A stretch of 64,000 bases of DNA, from contig OU612072.1 in assembly GCA_914767715.1 (NCBI GenBank), positions 3,412,001-3,476,000 on the forward strand, written 5' to 3'. The notes below the pieces were generated by a model. It was given only the letters and a program-made list of their open reading frames with translations. It was not told the DNA's origin and made no database searches. The stretch is from Membranipora membranacea. Taxonomy: Eukaryota; Bryozoa; Gymnolaemata; Cheilostomatida; Membraniporidae. The position numbers and the translations under genes were made by a program. Positions 37,234-49,200 of the stretch are shown here, in pieces. Position 1 is the first letter of the stretch; the number at the start of each line of letters is the position of its first letter.

Positions 37234-38317
37234 GTCTTCTGAGTTTCTTACAGCAACTGATGAATTGTGAATGAGCCTGTCTTTGATCGACTGCAATTTT
37301 ATAGATTGACTTGTGGCAATGACTTCTATCTGTAAACGTGTCTACCAAGACTAGATTTTCTGTTGCTCAGTGACACCAGCTCAAGCCACAAGGCAAATGA
37401 AAATCGTCCATGCCTCTTTCTTTGGTTTGAACCCGTCTCATTACTAGGTTAAATCAGTAGGCTTTATGAATAATTATAATATGTATTTGTATTTCAACTA
37501 TGAAGTTTATATGGTCTTAAACTATTGAGGCAAAATCGTGTCTATTGTGATTTGACAGCCCCTTCATTGGTCATTTTGAAGTTGTCATACCTGTTGTATA
37601 ACCAGTCTTATGAGTTATTTATAGGATTGTCTTAGATATGTGAGAGCAATAAATGAGGAGGTTCCCAGAGGTTAGATCTTTCTTTGATTCTCAACCATAG
37701 ACTTAATGTACTCCCAAGATACAGGTTAATGAGCATTCAATCAAGGAGTAAGGAGTTTACTCCTTGATTCAATACTGTCACACTTAAATACATGACATGA
37801 CTTAATAAGTTAGTGCAGAGAGTCATTGTTTACTATGAATATACATCATTGAAATAATGTATAATCATCAAGGGAGCAGTGCATGATATCAGCCCATTTT
37901 TGTTTAAATTGAAAGAAAACTGATGAAAATATGGAAAAGACCTCTCCGCACGAGATAGTACTTATAACTTGCTAAGAACACCTACTGCAGAATGGGTGAG
38001 CCAGATCTAAGCACCACCAACCACCATCATCATTGATTTCTGCAAACTTATTTCTTGATGTAACTGAACACGACCAGTCTACTCAGCTTGGATTGCGTTT
38101 GCTGAAAATTCCTTTGCCGTTTCATGAGAAAAATAGATCTGTGCTGTAAATTGAATAGGCAAACTACAGATGGCTGTTCGTCATGAGTATGTATGATGAA
38201 TTTATTTTACTTCAGTCATGTAGTCTGAATAGAGACTATAGTCTATGGTCTTAATCTAATGGCCTTTTTCATGGCCAAAATTATTTCTGCCAAAGCCGGG
38301 CTTCGATCAAGGCGGGT
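37234..38317. other. Intergenic, no gene recognised
   Basis: No coding exon or RNA gene was seen. A short inverted pair (TCAAGGAGTAAGGAG / CTCCTTGATT near 37740-37770) and the microsatellite starting at 38318 are the only structures. Confidence 0.45.
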
Positions 38318-38425
38318 CAATCAATCAATCGATCAATCGATCAATCGATCAATCGATTAATCGATCAATCGATCAATCGATCAATCGATCAATCGATCAA
38401 TCAATCAATCAATCTATCAATCAAT
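38318..38425. repeat. ATCGATCA microsatellite
   Basis: An 8-bp palindrome-containing unit (AATCGATC) repeats about 10 times, grading into CAATCAAT at both ends. Each unit contains ATCGAT. It lies just beyond the 3' end of the LINE at 38533. Confidence 0.95.
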
Positions 38426-39481
38426 TTCTCTGGCAGTCGAAATGCAGTGTGTGGACACATTAGTTTGAGACTCGGACTTAGTTATACACTAGAATTATTT
38501 TTCTCACCTTTCTCACCTAGCCGGCTGTACCCTTAGCGGGTAGCCGTTCTGCTAGCTCCAAGTTCAATTAGAGAATGCCATCTGACCCTGTCATTTACAT
38601 CCTCCTGCTTCGAATCCCAACAGCTCATGTCAGACTTTATAGTGTCTTTCCACCGCTGCCAGGGTCTTCCTCTCCTCCTTTTATCGCCGACCAGTAGATT
38701 GGTGACCTGGCGGATATCTCCCACCTCCTCTCTCCGGCAAACATGACCATGCCACTGCAGGCGTCTTTTCCTCATGTATGATGAAATTTCTTAACTCCAG
38801 CCTGTCTCCTGATCTTGGTGTTCTCGACATGGTCCTCATAGCTGATCCCATAGATATGTCTTAACGTCCTCATTTCTGTTGCATCCATCCTATCTTCCAT
38901 TCTCTGTGTGACCAGCCAGGTTTTGCTGCCATACATGAGTGTTGGCTTAATAGATGTTTTGTAGAGAAGTAGTTTTAGTTTAGTTGGTACCTTCTTGTCA
39001 CACAACACTCCTGTAAGATCCCTCCACCTGTCCCAAGCCTCACCGATCCTCCTAGCTATCTCCGCACCACACCCTCCGTCCTGATCTATCATGGTACCCA
39101 GGTACTTAAAAGTAGTTTTTTCAGGTACTTCACTATGGTCATGCTGGTTGTAGTTTTTCAGCTTGATCTTCCTAGTCGCTCCTGTTGGTGGCATGTACTC
39201 CATCTTAGTCCTGCTCAGATTCAGTCTTGCATCCTCTAGGTGTTTTCTCCCTCCATTCCATCTGCCTCCCTATCCCACAGAACTAAATCATCTGCAAACA
39301 GCATGGCCCGTGGGGGTTCCTCAACCATCTCCTCCGTGATCACATCCAAAATCACTATAAACAGGAAGGGACTGAGAGCTGAGCCTTGGTGAAGACCAAC
39401 ATCTATCCTCACTTCCTCTGTAGATCCCACATTTTTATTCACAGATGTGGAACAGTTTTCATACATATCCTCTATCAGTCT

Positions 39482-39725
39482 GATATACTCTTCTCGGCCT
39501 ATTGGCTAAGATCAAAGTGTCACTGCCACTGATTAGAGCCAGTTCAGTTTTGGCAGCTCGCTGCACACTTATGATTAGGAGGTCCTCTATGGCCTCACCT
39601 CTAGGATGCATTCTAGTTTTCTAGGATGTATCACATTCTCAGTATGAGGATTAGGGCACCTTGCGTCCCTCTTTAGGGGCAGCCCAATCTTCTGTTTCTT
39701 AGCAAACAGCACGATATACTCTTCT
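39482..39725 (+). mobile_element. U2-snRNA-headed SINE with 13-bp target duplication
   Basis: The 13-mer GATATACTCTTCT occurs at 39482-39494 and 39713-39725, flanking about 218 bases inserted into the LINE. The insert starts CGGCCTATTGGCTAAGATCA, then AAGTGTCAC; with the preceding CTTCT this is the 5' end of U2 snRNA (stem I and following). The body shares GATTAG, AGTTTTGGCAGCT, TCTAGGATGCAT and TTAGGGGCAGC with the minus-strand copy at 47187-47387. Both end in a short hairpin (CTGTTT...AAACAG). Family seen at 29869 too, in poor condition. Confidence 0.85.
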
Positions 39726-40747
39726 GGCACTTGTCGTCTCCTTAGGCAATACCATATCAAGTCTCTTGGTACAGTGTCAGGCTTTCTCGAGATCAACAAA
39801 AACTAGATGCAGATCCTGTTGGTATTCTCTCATCTTCTCTTGCAATATCCTCAGACAGTACATAGGCTGTGTTGTTGATTTGCCTTTCTGAAATCCGTAT
39901 TGCCTCTCAGATATGTCAACAATAGTCCTCAGTCTAGATTCCACTATCCTTTCCCAGAGCTTGAGGCAGTGACTGAGAAGTTAGATGCCTCGGTAGTTAA
40001 CACAGTTCATGGGGTCTCCTTTCTGTTTATAGAGTGGTGTTATCCGACTCTTCCTCCATGCAGCTGGTATGCCTGTCTTCTTTATATCCCTCAAAACTGA
40101 TGTCATCCAACTCACTCTGATATCTCCTAATCTCTTGACTATCTCAATAGGGAACTCATCCGGTCTGGCTGTTTTTCCTTTCTTCATTTTCTCGAGCTGC
40201 GTTTTCACTTCCCCCTCTCTAATCAGAGCAATTGGCCCTTCAACTTGCTGGTCCTCTTCTAATTCCTCTCTTCTATTCCTACTGTTGAGTAGTTGATCGG
40301 AATACTCCTGCCATCTCCTCTTGATATCTCCATCCTCCGATAATATAAGCCCATCTCCATCTCTCACAAACTTCATCCTATTTATGTCCAACAATCTTCA
40401 CTTTCTAGTTTTGGCCAGCTTGTATAAGTTCTTTGCTCCATTCTCTTTAAGGTCTTTGTACACCTCTTCATATTATGTTTCTCTTTTGCCTTCGCTACTT
40501 CGATTTTTGCCTCCTTATTCTTATCCTCTCTTGGTCCTGAATTTGGTCTTCATCCCTCCTCGCTGTTTTCCATCGCTTGAAAGCTTCCTTTTTCTCCCTT
40601 GCAACTTCCTGGACTTCTGAATTCCATCACAAGGACTCTTTTTCTAGATATTTCCCTCCCCTTGAGACTCCTAGCTCTTCCTTCGCTATCCTGACTGCAT
40701 CCACACATGTGTTCTCCCACGTCGCTTCCTCAATTTCTACTTTTCTC

Positions 40748-41070
40748 GTGATAAGTCTAAGTCATCATTGCAGAGAGGGTTACCTTTCTAGAGTACAGGT
40801 ACAGGGACTCATAGTACTCAAGCGGCACCCTATACCCTTGCCCGCCCAAATTCCGGCTACTCTTTTTATCGAAGACGCAGAGGGGCATCTTTTTACTGCA
40901 TGTGGGGACGTGCAAACACACAGTGGACCTCCGGTATTTTTAGTCCCGTGCCGCAAGGACCTGGCTAGGATGAATGGCGCGCCAGTACCAAATCAGAAAT
41001 GACTGCCGGCACTGGTAATCAAACTTGGACCTCACAGATCACAAGTCCGAACCCTTAAACAACATACCAC
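40748..41070 (-). mobile_element. tRNA-derived SINE, copy 2 (family A)
   Basis: It is homologous over its full length to 1-330 and lies inside the LINE, between its endonuclease and reverse transcriptase parts. On the minus strand it begins GTTTAAGGGTTCGGACTTGT (tRNA-like A-box side), then GGTCCAAGTTTGATTACC, and ends near 40748. Short ORFs over it are not genes. Confidence 0.8.
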
Positions 41071-41940
41071 TCCTGACTCCCATGTTGTTCTCTATCAACT
41101 TATCTCAAACTCATCCCCTTCTGTCTCCTTCATTTTCCACCATCTTATTCTCTCAGGTCTTTCCCTTCTCCTTCTGCTTTTGTATGTTCAAGTCTGCGAC
41201 CAGCAATATATGCTGGGCAGCTATCCATTCTCCTGGTATTATCTTTCCATTCTTTACCTTTCCCATCATAGATCTCCGAACTAGTATGTAATCGATCACC
41301 GGGAAGTAGCGACCACTCCGGTATGTTACCAAATGCTCATCCTTCTTTTCAAAGAAGGTTTTGACTAGCGCTCGGTCCTACATCTGAGCAAATTCAAGGA
41401 TCCTCTCTCCTTCCTCATTCCTCAGTCCTAAGGTCTGTCCTCCATGCCATCTTTCATACCCTGTTCTATCCATGCCAACATGTCCATTTAGATCTCCTGC
41501 AACAACAACCTCCTCCACACCTGTTATCCTACTAATCACATTCTCCAGTTGGTTCCAAAACTGATCTTTCTCCCATTGTTCACATCCTTGCTGGGGTGCG
41601 TTTAGTTCCTCCCTGGTGTTACCAATTTCATTGTCATCATTCTCTCTGATACCCTTAGTACATATATACCTTATCTTGCCAGTAGCTGCTGAGACAAATC
41701 CAACTCCATTCCTTGGTCGTTTCCCTCAACAATATTACAGCTTGTATCACTCACCAAGATTTCGGGCTTTTCCCTTCGATTGACCTCCTGTCCATCTTGT
41801 TTCCTGCAGGCAAAGACTATCAATTCTCCTGGCTGTCATCACTGCCGCTATCTCTCTGCTTTTACTAGTTAGCGTCCCTACATTTCGGGCAAACTTGGTT
41901 CCGCTGCGTGCGGCATAATACGGGCGGCCGCCTAGCATAG

Positions 41941-43244
41941 TCTGATTGTCTACTTGGTACTTGCATAATTCCTGTTGTGGCGGGGTTTTCCACGGTCGGA
42001 TGCCCTTCCTGTCGCCAACCCACTGTGTTTATCCGAGCTTTGGGACCAGCTGCCGGTATGCTGGCTTGCAAACCATCAGGTCACATATACTAGAATCATT
42101 ATTCATACTAATCACAACTTTTGGCTAAGCCAAGCAACAACAAAACATTTTTTGTCAACACCTGAATCAAGGTGATCTATTGAACGGCAATATTGAATTT
42201 CTTTTCTAGTTTAGAGAGTTATTGAGTCGCTGCTTGGATCATTTTTCCGCTGCTGTTAGGTCAGGGAAGCCTGAAATGATCTTTTATGATATTCTTTTAT
42301 AGTCCCTCTGCCTCCTCACCGAACCAATAAAAATTAGACTACAAATGTGGAAATCAATATTTGCAATGTTGATGCCAGAGTTGATGCTGACAGAAAATTC
42401 TGTGGCCACCATTAAGGCGTGCTTAGACCAAAGAAGTAGACGCCATCAATTATGGACATAGTGTGCCGCCGCTACCTCCTATCACTTCTGCCTCTAAACC
42501 TTCACCTCATTCCTGTTATGAAGTCTAGCTCGGACGCTGATAATATTGGCCATGCCCTTGATCGATGATAACATCTACGTGATCTTAATCTAAAAAAAAA
42601 TGATAGCCCACCACACTTGGATTGCTGAGCAGGCAGGATGTGACTATGTAAAAACTCATTCTTTCCTGTACCAGAATGAAAAAACATACACACGTCACCA
42701 CTTGGCTTTCTCTGGCCTAGTCCTGACCAACATCTGAAGAAAAGGCTGCAAGTTCAGGTTAAAAAAAAGAATAACCTCATCGAGCATTGTTTCTTGCATC
42801 TCCTGCTTGTAAAACTGTACAAGCTTATTACGTCATGTTGTGTAATTGAGTGGGAAAAATCTAGATCAGTGAAACATAAGCATTGTCCTGTCTAGGGAGT
42901 ATATTAAGTCTAAGGGGGGGGGGGGGCATGAACAATCCATCAAACAAACAAGAATGGTCAGAGGGTGCTGCAGTACCAATTGTCTGGCAGTGAATAGCAA
43001 GCGTGCAAACAAAAAAAAGACTGGTTTGGCAGCACTTAGTAGTAAAGCCTTTATTCTACTCGGAGTTGTGCACCCATAATATTGCTGGGATTTTTGTCAT
43101 GTTGTCAACAATGAACCGAAAATCGAAAAGAACTGGGTTTAATTAAATTTATCCACTGCCAAACAATTCAAGTTAGTACACATTCTACGGGGTGTACTAG
43201 TAGAGCAAAGAAGGGCCATCATAGCTGAGGCCTTTTGCAGTAAG
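41941..43244. other. Intergenic DNA upstream of the NIDO/lectin gene
   Basis: No exon was recognised. It contains the LINE 5' flank, a G-run at 42914-42926, a family B SINE fragment at 42905-43015, and the putative promoter of the gene that starts at 43245. Confidence 0.45.
42905..43015 (-). repeat. tRNA-derived SINE, family B, fragment
   Basis: On the minus strand GCACGCTTGCTATTCACTGC, then CAG and later GTGCTGCAGCACCCTC match the family B consensus from 57762-57912. The tRNA-like head is truncated. Confidence 0.65.
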
Positions 43245-46200
43245 ATGGTTCATGTGTATACACGTGCATGGCTGATACTGGTTATCCTGTATCTCCAAAA
43301 AGGTAAGGCTAATCTAAATTTTTATCATGACATCAGAGTTTATTATGCTATTTATGTTGATCAGTTTTCCACAGCTCCCAGACACTATTACACAGGAGGA
43401 CCTACAATCTCCAAAGAGTCACAGATGATTCTGCATCAGATCTTTGTAAACGCACTTTCCATCCAATTGTCCTTGCCTATTCCTCCGTGATTCCCTATAT
43501 TCCTTTCCTTTCCTCCTATTGAGTTTCTCGGTCGGTGGTGACGCACTGCAAATGATTTGTTTGATAATCTGACTCAAGTTCCGTAATCAAAGCTGGTGTG
43601 TATTTTCGGACAAAATTATGGTTTGTTTGCCGGTTTCAGTTGGCGCTTCATGCTTGAAAGCATCGCAACCTAGCATCTAATAGGGGTATCCATCCCATTT
43701 CCATCCTACAACTCAAAGCCCATAATGAGCAACTATGGTCACCCCATGCAGATCTTTAGACCAGGACCCTGAATGTTTAATACTCAGCTCTTACTTCAGG
43801 GATATAATAAATATTCATTAATTTCATGTGAATGTGTATCATTCATTGCAGCCTCATCATTGACTGGTAAATGTTTTCAGTGCAATAATGCTGAGAGTGA
43901 GGCGGAATGCACTGATGCTTATAAATTTGTAGCCTGTGACTTTGATCATAATGTAAGTGAGTTTCCTATCTCAGATAACTATGATACCCTATTTTCCAAA
44001 TAATTATCAAATCTAAAAACCGGGTTGAGCTGGTTTTAGTCGGGGATAACTGATTCATAATGGACTCTCAGCATAGAAGTCTAGAACATTTCTGAGCTAC
44101 CATACTGCAAATGGTGAACGGTGCAGGCAGCTTTGATTATCCTAGTAAATACAATTCTTATATCTGTTGATTTTCACACTAGCCCAATTATTACCTCTAC
44201 CGTATCGAGGAACACTAAAAGGAAAAAGCTGGTCCGCATCGGTCTTATTGGTGAATAACCAGGTTTGAACTCATTCATCAATATTGACGCACATAATTCA
44301 CAAACTTTCCTGAAGTCCCAAGCTTTATAAGCTGCTGATAGAAAAGTTAGAACAGTTCAACTCTTTTATTCTAATTGCAGAGCTGCCAAACACGCTATTC
44401 CTGGGACGGCTCAAGATTGTCCATCTCCAAATCATGTGAAGCTCATGATATCTGCAGGTCCAACCAACATGACCAGCTGCCAATGAATGCCTGTAATAAC
44501 CCGTACGCTGTTCATCCTAACTGCTACTATTGTTGTGATACAGAGTGGTGTAACGCTGGACAACAAGCTGTTAACAGCCGATATTATGGTGAGTCTTGCT
44601 TTGAGGTCCTTGCGCCTTAGTCATTTAGGAGTAGGATGTAGTTCAGTTGGTTGGGTCGCCTGCCCTCTAATACGCAAGTGTTTGAGGTCCAGTTTTTGAA
44701 CCCAACTGCAATCTACTGACTACTGGACTCAATTGATGCCCTAGGTGTGCTCCGACCTGCCTGCAAGCTGAGAGCGCCGAATATGGTGGCCGCCCCCTCA
44801 AGGCACCTATATTTCTCAATTTTAGGACAGAGACAGATTTTAACCTGATTTGATAAAATTATATAGTGGATTTGTCACTTTCGACACAACCGATAAAAAA
44901 CGAAAATCAATTTGCTGTGGGTGCTTTTGCAACAGTCATTATAATTATTTAAGAATGTTTATAATTCTGTCAGATCCAAAATGTGACATTGGTGAGAGAA
45001 GCTTTAACGATGAGTGGTGTGTGATGTTGAGGCCGCTGACACCAGAGAGCCATGATAACGATTACCTCTCATCAGATACGTGGTGTAAGCGACAGGGTTA
45101 TATTGGTGTCTTTGCTCCGGTCGATGAGAATCTCAGCAAACAACTACTAGCTTGGATGGCAAATATAAAACCGGGAGGTTAGTACTAACCCTAGTTTTGT
45201 CTGAACAAGTTTGTTCCCTCTAATGTGGCGGAGTGCTATTGCAAAAGTCAATAATCGATGCGCCGCTTGATACACAGTTCTTTAGGCATTCCTATGCATT
45301 CACAGAGAGAACAAACTTGTTCTTATTTCTGTCCCATGTATTACTGGCTGTTTTTTACCTGTTTTATTGGCGGTAATTGAAAGATTACATGACATTGAAT
45401 TCATAGAACTTCTCATCCAATGTTGACAATGAATTGCCAATCAAGTTGACAAGACCTGTGTATAATCTTGTTTTCCTCATCAAGGAGTTACTCCTTGTCC
45501 TTATTAATGATTAATAATTAATATAATGCAGAAGAAATTTTCATCTATTGATATAGAATTGATCTATTTCTGTAATGATTACTACCCATTTATTGTAGGA
45601 CCATTACTTCAATTGTATGGTGGACATTATGATAGGCAACACTTTAATGTTGATGACGGATGCTGGCTGAGCTTTGAGAAGAAAGTAAAACTATTTGGAA
45701 AATTCTACTCCCCAGTACATGTAAGTCAAACATAACAAAGCCAAACCCTTTATTTGCAATCTTAGAATATGGGAGTGGCCGGGTTTAATTCCTGTCACCA
45801 TCAGTCGTTCCTGATTTGGTGATGAAGCAACCTAGCTAGGTGTAGGTGCAGGTGCAGGTGCAGGTGCAGGTGCAGGTGCAGGTGCAGGTGCAGGTGCAGG
45901 TGCAGGTGCAGGTGCAGGTGCAGGTGCAGGTGCAGGTGCAGGTGCAGGTGCAGGTGCAGGTGCAGGTGCAGGTGCAGGTGCAGGTGCAGGTGCAGGTGCA
46001 GGTGCAGGTGCAGGTGCAGGTGCAGGTGCAGGTGCAGGTGCAGGTGCAGGTGCAGGTGCAGGTGCAGGTGCAGGTGCAGGTGCAGGTGCAGGTGCAGGTG
46101 CAGGTGCAGGTGCAGGTCCACTGTACCTGAATCCATTGTGGCCTTGTCACACCACTACAAAGTAAACCAACCTCTCCGCCTCCTCGATACAGGACTTGTG

Positions 46201-49200
46201 TCATGTTCCCATACTGATTTTACACTTTTAATTATTATAACATGAAGTCAGGATTTGAATATTGATTACAGATTCTCAATAGTTTGAGCTGAATGTGAGT
46301 CTTTATTGTAACTATAGAAAATTGTAGGGAGGTTGGTATGATTTTACACTGCACTACTTTCACAACACAAACATTACAGCGACCTCAAAACGAAGAATGA
46401 AGTTCCAGTCTTGTCTCACTATGTAATCAACAATTCGAATAATTCACTTTCTCCAATGTTTGGTAAAATTATTTACATACCCATACTCATCAAAATAAAT
46501 AACCTTGTTTCTATTGTAGGTGTGCAGTAATGGAATAATCAGCCTGGGACCAACAAAGAACATCATGCCAACATTTGAGAGTTCTGAGCTGAAGTCAGAC
46601 AGTTTTATAATAGCTCCTTTCTGGGCAGATGTAGACCTTAGGAAAGCTGGAGAGTTGTGGGCTAGAGAGATCATTGATGAGAGAGCTTTGCAGCCAATCT
46701 CAGATATCTGTGAGTGGTAGTCAATATTTGAATTTGGTGTCAATGCAAATAACATTCAAATCAAATCACATTAACTATATTCAATGTGTTACCATGTAAA
46801 GAGCTTGAACTAAGTTGTCACCTCTTGGCTCGCCTTAGAAAACACCATCTGAGATAGAACTGAAACTGCAAAATCATTTGTCACCTGCGGAATTTGAATC
46901 AGGCTCAATCGATATGTAGCCTTGGATGCTTACCGCTCAGTCATGCGGGCCCACAGTAGCTCAAGCTGAATTTTTGAGCTCAGCTTGGTTTCATGGAAAC
47001 ACAATGATTGTGTGCTGAACTTGTTATACGTTTCCATATTGAGAAAACCCTTATGGCAAAGAATGTTCTCACAAGAACAACTGACCTCAGAAAGGTTGTT
47101 TTTTCACTTACACTAGGATTTGAATATTTTAATGTCTATGGTCAGTTAGCTGGACATTAAAGACAATTTAACTGTCAAGTTTCAATAGGCAATAGTTGCT
47201 GTTTAGAAAAAAACAGAACACTGAGCTGCCCCTAAAATGTGATGCATGCTAGAAAACAAAAATGCATCCTAGATGTGAGGTCATGACATACCTCCTGAAC
47301 AAGCTACCGAAACTGAAACTGGCACTAATCGACCATTAGCTGTGACACTTTGATCTTAGTCAATAGTCCGAGAAGCGATCAATGGTAGATAGTTTAGCTG
47401 TGTCATAGCAGTTTTTGAATTAAAAGTAAGAGGTGAAAAGACAAATTATTTACTTCGGAAAAACACACACATGTTGTGTCATCAATCTGATTTCATATTT
47501 CATATTGACAGAGAATGATTATTTTCTTTTTTAGTTTCTTCTGCATATAGAGTCACATTCAAAGCCAAATGGGCATTAGTCGCTACATGGAAAAATGTAA
47601 TAGCTTATGGACGACAGGCAGATGAAATGGTAGGTGATGCATTAGATTAAATGTACAAAAATGAGGTCCAATCAGGATTGCTTGATTAAATACTACCTTA
47701 ATGCTGAATTTAATAAATTCCAAAATATATAGTTCCTTTAGTTGCTAATGAGCATAATAGAAGGGATAACGCTATACTATAATTTGAACAGCTATTTTAA
47801 ATGTCTTTGCTGTTTATATTTGAGCTAGAAAAACCGAATTGTTGTAAATGTTTAGATATTCATTTATGAACGTTTTTGATCTGTTTGCAGACAAACACAT
47901 TCCAATGTGTGGTTGCAATGGATGACGATTATAATACCTATGTTCAGTTTACCTACGACCAAATCACCTGGTCTACTGGGGTGAAACACCTTGGTCAGCT
48001 ACCAGACATAGGATTCTATCCCGGGGATGAATCAACCAATTATTTCACTATGTCGCAAAGCCAGACTATCTTCTCTGATATTGTTCGAAAGTCAAATGTT
48101 GGCAAACCTGGACAATGGCTATTCAAGGTTGATGGTTTGTCTGTCAGTCCACCAGGTAACCAGTGATGGCTAATTTTATGATTATCTTTGTATTGATATA
48201 TTTTGGTCATATATTCATGGTTTTACTTAATGACTACAAAAAGACCAAAGCAATATATGGTCTGGCAGCTAGTTCTGCAGTAGTTAAATATGAGATCTTC
48301 ATTTTTTCCACATAAATTAATTAAAACGGATATATACATATTTCCATCGCCCATGTTGCACAATAGTAGATAAACTCATTCATTGACCTTCATTGAGAAC
48401 TTTAGCCTATAAAGTTCTCTGAAGTAGAAAGAAGTGGTAACTTATTGGCTTATGCAGTTCATATTGCGTAAATGCACAAATGTATAGTATGTATATGTAA
48501 GAAGTTGTCCCCCTGACCATCTATTATATACCTCAATGATGAGCAGGGGGACAAATTCTTACATTATTCATAACTTTGACCTAGAAGTGCATTTGATTCA
48601 CATTCAACAATATCTCATGATGTTTATGTTGATAGTGGATTTCAATCCTTGATAATTCATCCATGTTCAAAATCTGCTGTAAATCAAGTTGTTTGCTGTT
48701 GATCCTCAGGTCAGGCAGCCACTGTTCTACAGGTTCATCATTTAAAGACAGTTTAATGAGAGTATTGATTTCTTGTGTTAGAGTACAACTATCCAGTGTG
48801 GGTGGATTTGGAGTATCGTGATAAGTCCCTAGTGGTGAAGAGTTCTCAAGAGCAGACAGACATGGGAGATTGGAGTATCTGGCGTAGAGGATATGACCCG
48901 AGCCGTTATGAAGGAGAGTGTATATTTGCCACCCTCGACGGATGGATAAGGAGTGCCTGTTCGGCCCCAGTGTCAGGTGTGGCATGCTACACTGGGATAA
49001 GAGCAGGTAGCTATGTTTTTTCATTGGCTCAATTAAATCAACAATTAATTAATTTTAGGGTCAAAATCAAAACAACACCATTTATTTGTAATGTGAATAT
49101 GACACATTTATATATCCCACAACTCAATCGACTGAGTGGTAGCTAAAATAGTGACATTAACATGGTAGTTTTGCAAGGCCAGATTTGATACACCCAAGAG

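Larger units (their letters stand above)
38533..41940 (-). mobile_element. RTE-type LINE, decayed and interrupted
   Basis: Reading on the minus strand, endonuclease fragments come first: LTSKSREIAAVMTARRIDSL, then LQETRW near 41800, and YRSGRYFPVIDYILVRR near 41300. A reverse transcriptase follows: GKTARPDEFPIEIVK, then PLYKQKGDPMNCVNYRGI near 40000, and AMLFADDLVLW near 39290 with the catalytic F-A-D-D. The C-terminal region typical of RTE/CFDP2-like elements comes last: PTLMYGSKTW, then RRLQWHGHVCRR and GRPWQRWKD near 38600. Many frameshifts and stops show it is dead. A family A SINE (40748-41070) and a U2-headed SINE (39495-39712) are inserted in it. Confidence 0.92.

Noticed and set aside
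45801-46204. Leu-His, Thr-Cys and Gln-Val dipeptide ORFs
   Set aside because: Artefacts of a hexamer microsatellite in an intron.
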